NCBI GenBank assembly: GCA_023136775.1
Contig: JAGLQO010000007.1
Coordinates: forward strand, 1-44,178
Direction: 5' to 3'
DNA from: Candidatus Pacearchaeota archaeon
Lineage (GTDB): Archaea > Nanobdellota > Nanobdellia > Pacearchaeales > GW2011-AR1
Length of the DNA stretch: 44,178 nt
Made by a program: the position numbers and the translations under genes. How positions within the stretch are numbered: the first letter of the stretch is position 1; every line of letters begins with the position of its first letter. The notes beneath the pieces are model-generated. The model was given only the letters and a program-made list of their open reading frames with translations. It did not search any database and had not been told where the DNA came from. Of this stretch, positions 29,001 to 36,440 are shown one piece after another.

Positions 29001-31298
29001 ACAGTGGATTTAATAAATATTGATTCCAATATTGCTGGAGGAATTTCCACTTGGGAATTTAATTATACAAATACGATTCAGCGTGGAGTTTATGGTGTAT
29101 TAATTTATGCTGAAGATATGAGTGGCGGAATTGGGTCGGATTCATCTAGTTTGGAAATTTATGCTAAATTAAATATAAGTTTATTTACTGGTTGGGAAGA
29201 TTATCTTTTGGGGGAAACTGGATCTATTTATTATTCTGCTGTGGATGGTGCGGGAGCAGAGATTCCAACAGGGGTTAATATTTCACTTTATGATTCCAAT
29301 TTAAGATTAAGGTCTTTTGAAAAATATGAAACAAATGAAAAGGGTATACTTGATGTAACGCCTAGTTTTACAATTCCAGATGATGCTCCTGTGGGGAGTT
29401 ATAATTTGACTAGTGAAAATTATTATAATGATACTATTGTAGATAAGGAAATTTTGGAAGTTTTTAGTAATAATTTTTCTGTACATAATCCTTTGTTTGT
29501 GAATTTGGATACGACGGTTATTTGGTATCCTAACGGTATTATGACATTTTATGTTTTGGCGTATACTAAGGGAAGTATGGATGAAATGCCTTCGGGAATT
29601 AATTTGACAGTTTATGATCCAGCTCAAAATATTTATTTGAATGCGGGTCTGGGGGACATGTCAATTATTCAACAGACTCCAGACTCAGTTCTTTATTATT
29701 ATAAATATGCGATGCCAGTAACTACTCCGGTTGGAAATTTCTTGGCGGTGGTGGATGTTAATACTGGACAGCGAGGTTTTCATGATGTTGAATCTTTCAT
29801 TGTTTCTTCGGGGGGGCCGTTCGACCTTATTTTGACAATTAATGATACGGAGGTAGAGCGAAAAGAAAATGTTGAGTTTGATATTTTAATGAAGAATATG
29901 GGAGAGGTTTCTCAAGATGTTTTTCTTGATTTTTGGGTATCAGACCAATTTGGGAATAATTATAGTGCGGTAACTGGAGAGGCTATTTTTGTTCCAGCTC
30001 ATGGAAATACTACGATTACTAGAAGTCTTTATATTTATCCTAGTCAACCTTTAGAGCTTCATACTTTGACAGTGAAGATGGATTATTCTATGGTACTTGA
30101 TCCAATTGTTACAACTGGCACGTTTTTGGTTTTGGCGGAAGGTGATGATAATCAAACTGAGCCAGTTGATCCAGATGTCCCATCAAGCGATGGAAGTAGT
30201 TCAGGAATTGATAAAATAATTGAAGAAATTTTTCCAAAGGAGCCTTTGGTTATTGTCGACGTTGATCCGAGCGAATTAAACATTGGAAGGGGCGATATGG
30301 TTTATGTTATGGTTGAGTTGAAAAATAATCTTAATGAAGAAATTAGTGATATAGATGTTGATTTAATTGTCGAGGATTTTTTTAATCTTACTCAGAGTTT
30401 AGGGCGGTATTCAATACTCCCGAGAGATATAATAATGGTTCCGATAAAGGTAAGTATACCTCAAGATTTTGAGAGTGGATTTTATACTGGTAAATTAAAG
30501 GTTGTAGCTAATGGGGAAACGATTGAGCAAAATTATCAGATTAATATTTTTGATTCTAAGGATGAATTAATTAATCATCGGGTTATAAGTTTGAGGGCTA
30601 AGCTTGAAAGTTTAAAGGGTCGAATTATTCAGGCGAAGAGAAATGGAGTTAAGGTTGATGCTTTACTTGCAAAAGTGGAAAGTGTAAAATTGGATTTTAA
30701 TCTTGTTGATAAAAGTATACTTGCAAGAAGGTTTCTTGATACTTTGGAATATCTTGATAGGATAGAGGATGATATTGAGGAAATAGAATATGAACTTAAT
30801 AGTCGAGATTTTGGTTTTGGATTTTTTAATATGATTTATCTCTTGATTGCATTTTCTATTTTGATTTTAGTTGTTTCTGTAATAGTTCTTAGAATAGTTT
30901 TTATTAGAATGAAAAAGAAGTATGAGTTTGGTATTTTGAAAAAGAGATATTTGCCTAAAGGTAGAGCTAAGCGTGTTAAGATAAAAAAAATTAGTCGAAA
31001 AGAACTTGGGAAAAGAAAAACGCGATTGAAGAAAAATCGGAGAGATAGGAGAAAGCTTCATAGGGTGGCTCGGAAAAAAAGTAAAATAAAAAGGAGGAAG
31101 ATTAATGTGAAATTATTTAATAAAAAAAGTACGCCTAAGAAAAAAACAATTAAGCCTGTTAGAATATACAAGACAAAAAGGAAAGATGTTGAAGGTAATT
31201 TGAAGACACTTGATGAGCAGTATAGATATGGGAAGATGTCTCGAAAATCTTATAATGCGATAAAGAAAAATTTACAAGAAGAATTAGAGAAAATTTAG
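26031..31298 (+). CDS. 1755-residue surface protein sharing modules with the giant protein
   Basis: A signal peptide (about 1-26, ending LVSAS) leads to WWDSSWHYRVELNVS, a domain resembling DUF2341-type surface modules. About 1,350 residues of Ig-like and CARDB-like domains with many Asn-X-Ser/Thr sites follow. Residues about 620-960 match the third repeat class of the giant protein, for example GGAYVVNVS with FEECGDVLKGKNCS against GGAYVTNIS with FEECGKVEEFNVSGEC. After an acidic linker (about 1370-1395) come another Ig-like domain, a helical membrane-proximal segment, one membrane helix (about 1600-1625) and a 130-residue very basic tail. The tail ends in LDEQYRYGKMSRKSYNAI, a short helical pair. 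Probably a surface-layer or adhesion partner of the giant protein. The start is fixed by signal peptide and promoter. Confidence 0.92.
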   Translation: MNTMFKRFVLVVTFILFFSFSLVSASDWWDSSWHYRVELNVSASGLERTDWPVEFPINFTSEFLSLEDSDGLDSDSIRVIEYDSSGNVLYELNSAFEPFSDFDSVTNARGNVVFVLNGTTLSSETRYFYIYFDNVNSSKSAPSYSSSLNYDWDGDEFTFGNSVLNLTVDSYRIDGTSGLYFARRIDSGKTIFNTPDTERTTEYMQYNNGATLYGFDFDGNATLTFDSEVKMVISQAGSEVLWGTKTLTNFGNMEKKYTIYAGTPWIKVEQIYENINTTSVTRSSSGINALAIDAQRAFGLENLIGPSIDPYSWKSATKTSTALGVGIINIEESGTTNYFAQGSIPAGKIGIQLGSADIDAGSKISQEAVIYFNDEDNHTKVQDLQYQFVTPVNFTKSQSERFDVDVNLTLDYSIYNLNGIIMFNADVFLDNKGIVKNTNVTLDMGTVSVLDDQTIKLFDDGLHADSEANDSIFGNSFIIGSSENTGQWNSTVELFDEFGLVVYTSSKNFDVTNEYSANLIIHNPSGLIFRTINATFSLFNYRNDTPIGNADVTCAYNGTDVLGITDLFNGNYSISFISRGIIGAYELVCNGSKDNNTDIASDLFLEEVNKTVLDFTLTTYFKSIPDISQTNGDNFSVGAFVNNSGAGGAYVVNVSIVPPTSDFNFNSSFEECGDVLKGKNCSNNFVVYTLEKTTPGNYNITFTSTWKNLDGTFDAVSKNLTISVGVNPILDLSELEVNGTIEQGQNTSLGNFTLNSEGNFEISNLTFDCVSGAACSLFNYTFIPNTVISLPESNSSTVEIFVDVSSGFDFGNYSGILEIYSDNFPTQNLTINVEVPMNDSWTFTPHNCSSTVLIEDAGAICQVLVNNTGNLELDFTITPTAYNYVVLNKTSFVISKQNSTTFYVNYNTTGATQEQFDSSYFINSSSLRGNVSNNFDVFLDVVFGPTVVISIPNESSQLGQFSIRAVLDDRSGATINWVKANVTLPDLTIDTVDLINIDSNIAGGISTWEFNYTNTIQRGVYGVLIYAEDMSGGIGSDSSSLEIYAKLNISLFTGWEDYLLGETGSIYYSAVDGAGAEIPTGVNISLYDSNLRLRSFEKYETNEKGILDVTPSFTIPDDAPVGSYNLTSENYYNDTIVDKEILEVFSNNFSVHNPLFVNLDTTVIWYPNGIMTFYVLAYTKGSMDEMPSGINLTVYDPAQNIYLNAGLGDMSIIQQTPDSVLYYYKYAMPVTTPVGNFLAVVDVNTGQRGFHDVESFIVSSGGPFDLILTINDTEVERKENVEFDILMKNMGEVSQDVFLDFWVSDQFGNNYSAVTGEAIFVPAHGNTTITRSLYIYPSQPLELHTLTVKMDYSMVLDPIVTTGTFLVLAEGDDNQTEPVDPDVPSSDGSSSGIDKIIEEIFPKEPLVIVDVDPSELNIGRGDMVYVMVELKNNLNEEISDIDVDLIVEDFFNLTQSLGRYSILPRDIIMVPIKVSIPQDFESGFYTGKLKVVANGETIEQNYQINIFDSKDELINHRVISLRAKLESLKGRIIQAKRNGVKVDALLAKVESVKLDFNLVDKSILARRFLDTLEYLDRIEDDIEEIEYELNSRDFGFGFFNMIYLLIAFSILILVVSVIVLRIVFIRMKKKYEFGILKKRYLPKGRAKRVKIKKISRKELGKRKTRLKKNRRDRRKLHRVARKKSKIKRRKINVKLFNKKSTPKKKTIKPVRIYKTKRKDVEGNLKTLDEQYRYGKMSRKSYNAIKKNLQEELEKI

Positions 31299-31300
31299 AG

Positions 31301-31327
31301 AATATATTCGCACAATAGTTTAATTAA
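31301..31327 (+). promoter_or_regulatory. Promoter 3 of the shared 47-base-spaced set
   Basis: AATATATTCG begins at 31301, three bases after the previous stop codon and exactly 47 bases before the ATG at 31348. TATA-like TTTAATTA lies at 31319-31326. The downstream stretch (31328-31347) is nearly the same as 34896-34915. Confidence 0.68.
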
Positions 31328-31347
31328 TTTTTTTTGTTTGTGAATTC

Positions 31348-32382
31348 ATGAAAAAGAATGTAAATAAAAGAATTTTTATAGAAATTGGAGTTTTTGCTTT
31401 ATTGATTCTTATTGTGGGCTATCTTTTGTTTGCGGATGTAAATTTGATCAAGGAAAAAGAGGAAGATTTGGATATCTATTTTTTTACTGGTGGGAGTATT
31501 GATTCTGCTTTTTCTGGAATTGTTTACAATGGGGCAAAAGATGCAGCAGAAAATTTAGGATTGAAAATTAATTATGTTGATTCTGGCTGGGATGGTGTCA
31601 AATTAAAAAAACAGTTTGATGAGATTTTTGATAAAAATCCAGATATAATTATAATTCTTGGTTCTTTTGCTGAAGAGGAAGAAGCTTTGGAGATTATGAA
31701 AATCGCAGAGAGTAGGGGAATTTTAATTACTTTTTGGAATTCTGACAATCCATTTGTTCGGAAGAAAAATATGCTTGAAGGAACTGGATATGTTGGACAA
31801 GAAACCTATTCGTCAGGAGAGCAATTGGCACTCTATGGTATAGTTAATTATGATTTGGACGAAGAGGATTCTGAGGCGATTGTTTTCGGAGTTATAGATG
31901 TTGAGGATGGAGATTATACAGCAAGAGAACTTAGAACCTTGGGAATTCTTGAGGGTTTGCGGGAGAATGATATTAAAGTAAATTATTATGAATCATCTCA
32001 TGATGAAGGGACTATAGCGAATATTGTAGATGATGTTTATGAGAAGTTTAAAGATAATGAAAATGTTAAAGCTGTTTTTATAGATGACATTGAAACTGAA
32101 AAATATTTTGTTGAACTTATGAAGCGTGAGGGAATTGATCCAGATAGATATGTTGTTTCAAGTTTTGATTTATTCCCAGAAGTGCTTGATTTCCTTGAGG
32201 ATGGTTATGTTGATTATGTTAGTGATCAGCAACCATATTTACAAGGTTACTTGCCGGTTTTGAATTCTTATTTAACTAAAAAATATGGATTTCCAGGATT
32301 TTATGTAGATACGGGATCTGGAATTGTTAGACCTGGAGATGCTAGAGATTTAAAAGATTTAGTTGATCAAAAAATTCGATAA
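31348..32382 (+). CDS. Membrane-anchored ribose-binding-type periplasmic-binding protein
   Basis: This 344-residue protein has an N-terminal membrane anchor (residues 9-30) and then a type I periplasmic-binding fold. IYFFTGGSIDSAFSGIVYNGAKDAAENLG matches the first strand and helix of RbsB-like proteins. IIIILGSFAEEEEALEIMKIAESRGI and VKAVFIDDIET are the expected hinge-adjacent strands, and DQQPYLQGYLPV matches the family's typical Q-P-x-x-Q-G segment near the end. Family members bind sugars or autoinducer-type ligands for ABC import or sensing. No permease or ATPase gene lies nearby, so a sensory or scavenging role is possible. The uncleaved-looking anchor keeps it at the cell surface. Confidence 0.85.
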   Translation: MKKNVNKRIFIEIGVFALLILIVGYLLFADVNLIKEKEEDLDIYFFTGGSIDSAFSGIVYNGAKDAAENLGLKINYVDSGWDGVKLKKQFDEIFDKNPDIIIILGSFAEEEEALEIMKIAESRGILITFWNSDNPFVRKKNMLEGTGYVGQETYSSGEQLALYGIVNYDLDEEDSEAIVFGVIDVEDGDYTARELRTLGILEGLRENDIKVNYYESSHDEGTIANIVDDVYEKFKDNENVKAVFIDDIETEKYFVELMKREGIDPDRYVVSSFDLFPEVLDFLEDGYVDYVSDQQPYLQGYLPVLNSYLTKKYGFPGFYVDTGSGIVRPGDARDLKDLVDQKIR

Positions 32383-32427
32383 GAAAATTTATTTAAGTTT
32401 CTAAAAATATTAAGAGTGGATTTTATA

Positions 32428-32592
32428 ATGAATGTTAAGATTTTAAATTGTGAAGAGCTAGGTGAAGAGGTTAGTTTTGGTTTTATGGAACACCAAAGTC
32501 TACGACCTCAAGTTTACTTTTTTACAGTTATTGAAATAACGATGTTTATTTTAATTTTAATAACAGTAAATATTAGGAGCTTAAGAAGATGA
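32428..32592 (+). CDS. 54-residue single-pass membrane peptide
   Basis: The frame encodes 54 residues: a polar N-terminal half (MNVKILNCEELGEEVSF) and a C-terminal membrane helix (YFFTVIEITMFILILITV) followed by RSLRR. Its stop overlaps the start of the next gene in an ATGA arrangement, so it is probably translated with the Cache protein that follows. A TATA-like AAAATTTATTTAAG lies about 30-40 bases upstream of the ATG, without the shared AATATATT element. No family was recognised. The overlap and the hydrophobic segment favour a real gene. Confidence 0.55.
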   Translation: MNVKILNCEELGEEVSFGFMEHQSLRPQVYFFTVIEITMFILILITVNIRSLRR

Positions 32593-33398
32593 AAAGAAAA
32601 ATTTTATTTGTAGGCTTTTTTTTATTTTTATTTTTATTTTTTGCGATGATTTTCTCTCATAATTATTTTGAGAATAAAATTATTGATGAAATTTATAATA
32701 GATATGCAGGTGATTTATTAAATCATGAGTTTTCTATGATAGAAAGTTTAATAGATAGGCGTATATCGGCTTCTAATGTGATTTCTAAGATGCAGATTTT
32801 TTATGGAGATATTGAGAATAAAGAGAAAGTAAGTAATTCACTTATTGAAAATGGATTTTATTCAGAGGTTTATGTATTTGATAATGATGGGGCGATGACG
32901 TATTCCTCAGAAAAAATTAATGCTATAAATTATGCTGAGTTTTTAGATTATGTTGGGGATGAGTTAACTTCGGGTGTGCTTTATTTTTCGGAAAAGAACA
33001 ATGCTTTTTATTCCATGGATGGATATTTGGGAAATGATTCTAGCGGGATTTTTGCTTGGAAAATGGATATGGAAGTTATTGAGGAAATTTTTAGTATTCC
33101 AAGTGAAGTTGGAGAATTGTATATGATAAGATATGACAATAAGGTAATGATTCCCGTTAATTTTTCTGGAGAATTAGAATTCGATTATGAAAGTTGTATA
33201 AGTGGAGAAAAATTTAAAGAATCATATATCTCATATAGAAATCTTACAACTCCAAATGGATGTTATTTTGTTTCTATTTTTCATTCTAAAGAGAAAGATT
33301 TCAATAATTTCAATAATTCTTTGATCGCGTGTGTGGTTGGATTTTTTATATTGATAATTTTTTACATAGTTGGGGGAGATTTTTTTAATGAAAAATAG
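32589..33398 (+). CDS. Cache-like ectodomain protein with two membrane helices and no output domain
   Basis: This 269-residue protein has membrane helices at about residues 4-24 and 243-264 enclosing one extracellular domain. The domain order fits a single-unit Cache fold: a long helix (HEFSMIESLIDRRISASNVISKM), then strands such as EVYVFDNDGAMTYSS. ESCISGEKF and NGCYFVSIF carry a Cys pair at the position shared with the three other Cache proteins in this window. Only six residues follow the second helix, so no kinase, HAMP or methyl-accepting domain is present. It overlaps the 54-residue peptide (ATGA) and the next Cache gene (11 bases). Probably a ligand sensor that must signal through a partner. 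Confidence 0.75.
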   Translation: MKRKILFVGFFLFLFLFFAMIFSHNYFENKIIDEIYNRYAGDLLNHEFSMIESLIDRRISASNVISKMQIFYGDIENKEKVSNSLIENGFYSEVYVFDNDGAMTYSSEKINAINYAEFLDYVGDELTSGVLYFSEKNNAFYSMDGYLGNDSSGIFAWKMDMEVIEEIFSIPSEVGELYMIRYDNKVMIPVNFSGELEFDYESCISGEKFKESYISYRNLTTPNGCYFVSIFHSKEKDFNNFNNSLIACVVGFFILIIFYIVGGDFFNEK

Positions 33399-34827
33399 AG
33401 TAAATAAATTTATTTTTTTAATGATTTTAATTTCTTTGACGGTTGGTTTTTCAATTTATATTTATATAAATTTTAATTATGATGATACTTATTTATTAAA
33501 TCTTGCTAATGATCAAATGGTAATTAGCTCAGAGATTAGCTCAGAGAGTATTTCTAATTATTTTAGAGAAGAGGCAAATATTATTAAAACTTATTCTGAA
33601 ATGGATTTTGTTTATGATGTTTTGAGCGAATCTATTGCTTCTAATCTTGAAGCAGCCAAGAGAGCAGCCAAGAGAGCACATGATATTAGAATAAAGGAAT
33701 TGGAAAATTATTTGATTTTCAATAAATATTTGACACTTGATGATCTTGGAAATAGTTTGGATTTTCGTGAGACGGTTGTTTTTCCAATTGAGAAAGGAGG
33801 ATATTCTTTAATTATAGATGAGACGAGTAAAATTCTTATGCATCAGGATAAAGATGTAGAAGGTGAGATTTTTATGCCAGAGATTATTGGAAAAGAAATG
33901 TATGATTTGCAATGGAATGTTCTTGGAGATGAAAAATATGCAGAAGGGGAATATATATTGAATTCTACCGGTGAGAGAAGATATGCAATAATAGAAGATG
34001 TTCGTGTTAGAACAGCGGATTCTATTAATCTCGTTTTTATTACTACGGTTGTTATAGATGATTATAAAGTTATGAAAAAGGTTCCTGAAAATAACAATAT
34101 GGAATTTAGCGAAATACTTGAAATAGTAGAGGATTATGAAGAAATATTTATTGTTTCTAAAAATGGATATATTCTTGCTGGAACAAATGATGATTATATT
34201 GGTATAAATATTAATGATAGTATAGTTAAAGTAGTACTTGAAAATCCAGATAGTGAAGTTGTTGTTTTTGGACCAAAATATAACTTGGATGAAGAACTTG
34301 TTTTTGTTATGATTTATCCAATGTATAGAGAGGGGAAACATTTGGGATATTTTATGATTCAAATTAAATCTGAAGTAATTTATGATATGATTGAGACAAA
34401 TTTATATGAGTTTGATGTGTTTTTAATAAATAATAAGGGATTGTTGGTTAGTCCGCTTAATAATTGGAGTATTCTTGTTCAAAATATTAGAAGTGAGAGT
34501 GCAGAAAGATGTTTGGATTTTTTACGTAAGGATTTTGAATATAGTGAAAAACAAATTTTTACTTTCTCTAATTATGAAAAAGAAATGATTTCTGGGACAT
34601 ATGATGTGGTTGATGAATTGGAACTTTGTTTGCTCGGTGAATATTCATTTAGGGATTTAGGTGACAGATACTTAAATAAGAAGAAGTGGAATAATTTTAT
34701 TCTTATGAGTTTTGCTTTTTTGCTTTTAATCGTTATTATTTATATAATTTGTTTCAAATTTAACTGGGAAATTAAGGGGAGAAAGAAAAGGAGCCTTATG
34801 GTGATTGCGAGAAAGTTAAAAAATTGA
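33388..34827 (+). CDS. Large Cache-like sensor ectodomain without output domain
   Basis: The ATG at 33388 gives 479 residues; an in-frame TTG at 33370 is possible, but GGGGGAG at 33372-33378 fits the ATG. Membrane helices lie near residues 7-29 and 435-455. Between them are a long helical segment and two Cache-like repeats, each with a strand pair of sensor type (GYSLIIDETSKILMHQDKD; EIFIVSKNGYILAGTNDDY), then FDVFLINNKGLLVSPLNN. The Cys pair ERCLDF and ELCLLGEY matches its paralogues. About 24 basic residues remain in the cytoplasm. It overlaps the preceding gene by 11 bases. Two 12-base tandem duplications add ISSE and AAKR repeats near its N-terminus. Confidence 0.8.
   Translation: MKNRVNKFIFLMILISLTVGFSIYIYINFNYDDTYLLNLANDQMVISSEISSESISNYFREEANIIKTYSEMDFVYDVLSESIASNLEAAKRAAKRAHDIRIKELENYLIFNKYLTLDDLGNSLDFRETVVFPIEKGGYSLIIDETSKILMHQDKDVEGEIFMPEIIGKEMYDLQWNVLGDEKYAEGEYILNSTGERRYAIIEDVRVRTADSINLVFITTVVIDDYKVMKKVPENNNMEFSEILEIVEDYEEIFIVSKNGYILAGTNDDYIGININDSIVKVVLENPDSEVVVFGPKYNLDEELVFVMIYPMYREGKHLGYFMIQIKSEVIYDMIETNLYEFDVFLINNKGLLVSPLNNWSILVQNIRSESAERCLDFLRKDFEYSEKQIFTFSNYEKEMISGTYDVVDELELCLLGEYSFRDLGDRYLNKKKWNNFILMSFAFLLLIVIIYIICFKFNWEIKGRKKRSLMVIARKLKN
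33523..33546 (+). repeat. 12-base perfect tandem duplication
   Basis: ATTAGCTCAGAG occurs twice in a row (33523-33534, 33535-33546), adding four residues in frame (ISSE ISSE) just after the first membrane helix of the Cache protein. Confidence 0.85.
33651..33674 (+). repeat. Second 12-base perfect tandem duplication in the same gene
   Basis: AGCAGCCAAGAG occurs twice in a row (33651-33662, 33663-33674), adding AAKR in frame to the long N-terminal helix. It lies 105 bases after the first duplication. Confidence 0.85.
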
Positions 34828-34868
34828 GAAATTATATAAGAGATAAAAGATATTGTAATTGGCGGTAG

Positions 34869-34895
34869 AATATATTAGTGCGATGATTTAATTAG
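34869..34895 (+). promoter_or_regulatory. Promoter 4 of the shared 47-base-spaced set
   Basis: AATATATTAG begins at 34869, exactly 47 bases before an ATG at 34916, with TATA-like TTTAATTA at 34887-34894. About 50 bases closely match the promoter and leader at 31301-31347. It probably drives the solute-binding gene at 35053. Confidence 0.65.
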
Positions 34896-34915
34896 TTTTT
34901 TTTGTTTGTGAATTT

Positions 34916-35005
34916 ATGAGGAAAGGATTGATTGTGATAGTTATTTTGAGGATTTATTCTCGAGGATTGAAATGTTTGAGAGAGGTGGAACGAAGTTTTA
35001 GATAA
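34916..35005 (+). pseudogene. 29-residue ORF or gene stub under promoter 4
   Basis: An ATG at the exact 47-base distance opens a frame of 29 residues beginning MRKGLIVIVILRIYSRG, a short basic and hydrophobic start like a membrane anchor, before a stop. The region upstream duplicates that of the binding protein at 31348, so it could be a decayed paralogue whose promoter now serves the next gene. A small peptide or an upstream regulatory frame is also possible. Confidence 0.3.
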
Positions 35006-35052
35006 TCTTTTGATTAATTCAAAAGTTTGTTAAACATCTTCATTGGAGAAAA

Positions 35053-35895
35053 ATGAAAAATGAAAAATTGATTTATATTGGAATAAGTTTTTTAATAATT
35101 GGACTTTTAGCTGGGGGGTATTTTATTTTTTTATATGGGCAGGATGAGATTTTTTTAATAACGGGTGAGGAGTTTATTCCGTTTGAATATATTGAGGATG
35201 GAGTGCCTAAGGGTGCAGATGTTGAGATTGTGGATAAGATTTTTAAGAAGATGGGAATTTTATATGAAATTCAAATTCTTCCGTGGGTTGATGCAGAGAA
35301 ATTAATGAAAAGCGGAACTGCTGATCTTATTTTTAGTATTTCATATAAAGAAAATAGGGAAGAATATCTTTATTATAATGATAAACATAGGAAATTCAAA
35401 GAGACTGGGGAAATTTCGGACGATACTATTTGGATGATAGAGTATATTTTTTATAAACAAAAGGGTAGGGAATTTGATTTTGATTCTGAGGCCACCATTT
35501 ATGAGACTATTAAAAAAAATGACTATTCGGTTGGTATTATAAATGGACAGACTTATTTTGATGAGTTTTGGGATATTCCTTTTAATTTTTATTCTTTTAA
35601 GACAATCGAGGATATGATGAATTCTTTGAATGATGGGGTAATTGATTTAGCTGTTACGGACAAGATTGCGGGTTCGGCGAAGCTTGTTCAAATAGGGCTT
35701 TATGATGAAATTGAAATTGCAAGTGATTCTTTGTATTTGAAGCCGTATCATATGTTATTTACTAAAAAATCTAATTATCCAAATAAAGACGGGATTAGAA
35801 AACAGTTTTATGTAGAACTTTCAAAGATGATGGAAAGTGGAGAATTTCAGGAAATTTATGATAGGCATGTTTTAAGAGAGAGCGAAACAGGTTAG
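35053..35895 (+). CDS. Membrane-anchored family 3 solute-binding protein
   Basis: This 280-residue protein has an N-terminal membrane anchor (about 5-27) followed by a type II periplasmic-binding fold of the amino-acid/polar solute class (SBP family 3). EEFIPFEYIEDGVPKGADVEIVDKIFKKMG is the typical first lobe, with P-F-E-Y contacting ligand in relatives. LMKSGTADLIFSISYKENREEYLYY matches the G-x-x-D-x-I/L segment, and DGVIDLAVTDKIAG the second lobe. No permease or ATPase gene lies nearby. TTGGAG before the ATG gives a ribosome site, consistent with a leadered message from promoter 4. It could scavenge ligand or present it to a sensor. Confidence 0.85.
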   Translation: MKNEKLIYIGISFLIIGLLAGGYFIFLYGQDEIFLITGEEFIPFEYIEDGVPKGADVEIVDKIFKKMGILYEIQILPWVDAEKLMKSGTADLIFSISYKENREEYLYYNDKHRKFKETGEISDDTIWMIEYIFYKQKGREFDFDSEATIYETIKKNDYSVGIINGQTYFDEFWDIPFNFYSFKTIEDMMNSLNDGVIDLAVTDKIAGSAKLVQIGLYDEIEIASDSLYLKPYHMLFTKKSNYPNKDGIRKQFYVELSKMMESGEFQEIYDRHVLRESETG

Positions 35896-35992
35896 TTATT
35901 TATTTTACTTGATGTGTTTTTCTGGTTAAGAATGGATTGATTTTGATTGATTTGTTTTGGTGAGTGAATTGTTTTGATATGTTTTTTGCGTG

Positions 35993-36016
35993 AATATATT
36001 CGCATAGTTTTATATA
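35993..36016 (+). promoter_or_regulatory. Promoter 5 of the shared 47-base-spaced set
   Basis: AATATATTCG begins at 35993, exactly 47 bases before the ATG at 36040. TTTATATATAAT starts at 36008 and gives the best TATA box of the set. No ribosome site is present. Confidence 0.72.
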
Positions 36017-36039
36017 TAATTCTAGTGTTATATAATTCT

Positions 36040-36420
36040 ATGAAAAATGGTGTTTGGATTGCGTCAATGGTTGGCTTTGCGTTTGTGCTTTTGGCTGCGA
36101 ATATAATTTATACGGCTTCTGATAATGTAATGACTGGAAAAGTTGTTGGAGAATTAGAAGCCCCAGGCGTGATTCATAAAATTTCAATTAGGGATTATAA
36201 ATATTCTGTGGAGACTTTGGAAATTTCTGTTGGAGATACTGTTGCTTGGGCGAATTTTGATGGGGTACAACATACTGTTACTAGTGAAGATGGTGAAGAA
36301 TTAAATTCAGCTTTGCTGAAGAATAGGGAAATGTATATTCATGTTTTTGATAAAAAGGGCACTTACCCATATTATTGTAAGCCGCATCCAACTATGAAGG
36401 GAAAGATTATAGTTAAATAA
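36040..36420 (+). CDS. Membrane-anchored cupredoxin (plastocyanin-like blue copper protein)
   Basis: The start at 36040 gives 126 residues; a longer in-frame version would run back through the promoter and is rejected. An N-terminal membrane helix (about 5-25) is followed by a short linker and one cupredoxin domain. Type 1 copper ligands are all present: His78 (GVQHTVTS), Cys113, His116 and Met119 (YYCKPHPTMKG). GDTVAWANFDG is the usual strand before the first His. Such proteins carry electrons or store copper outside the membrane. It belongs to the shared promoter set but has no respiratory gene beside it. Its last two codons and stop lie within a 13-bp hairpin. Confidence 0.92.
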   Translation: MKNGVWIASMVGFAFVLLAANIIYTASDNVMTGKVVGELEAPGVIHKISIRDYKYSVETLEISVGDTVAWANFDGVQHTVTSEDGEELNSALLKNREMYIHVFDKKGTYPYYCKPHPTMKGKIIVK

Positions 36421-36440
36421 ATTCTTTGAATTTATTTAAC
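36412..36440 (+). other. Stop-codon hairpin (13-bp perfect stem, TTT loop)
   Basis: GTTAAATAAATTC pairs perfectly with GAATTTATTTAAC around TTT. The left arm holds the last two codons (Val, Lys) and the stop. CTGGTGGG overlaps and follows its right end. It is the longest member of the hairpin family at 19091 and 24334. Confidence 0.7.

Noticed and set aside
33370-33387. TTG start for the large Cache protein
   Set aside because: GGGGGAG at 33372-33378 is well placed for the ATG at 33388, and the TTG would lie upstream of that ribosome site.
35974-36039. Longer N-terminus for the cupredoxin
   Set aside because: It would put the conserved promoter element and TATA box inside the coding region; the ATG at 36040 fits the 47-base spacing and gives a normal membrane anchor.
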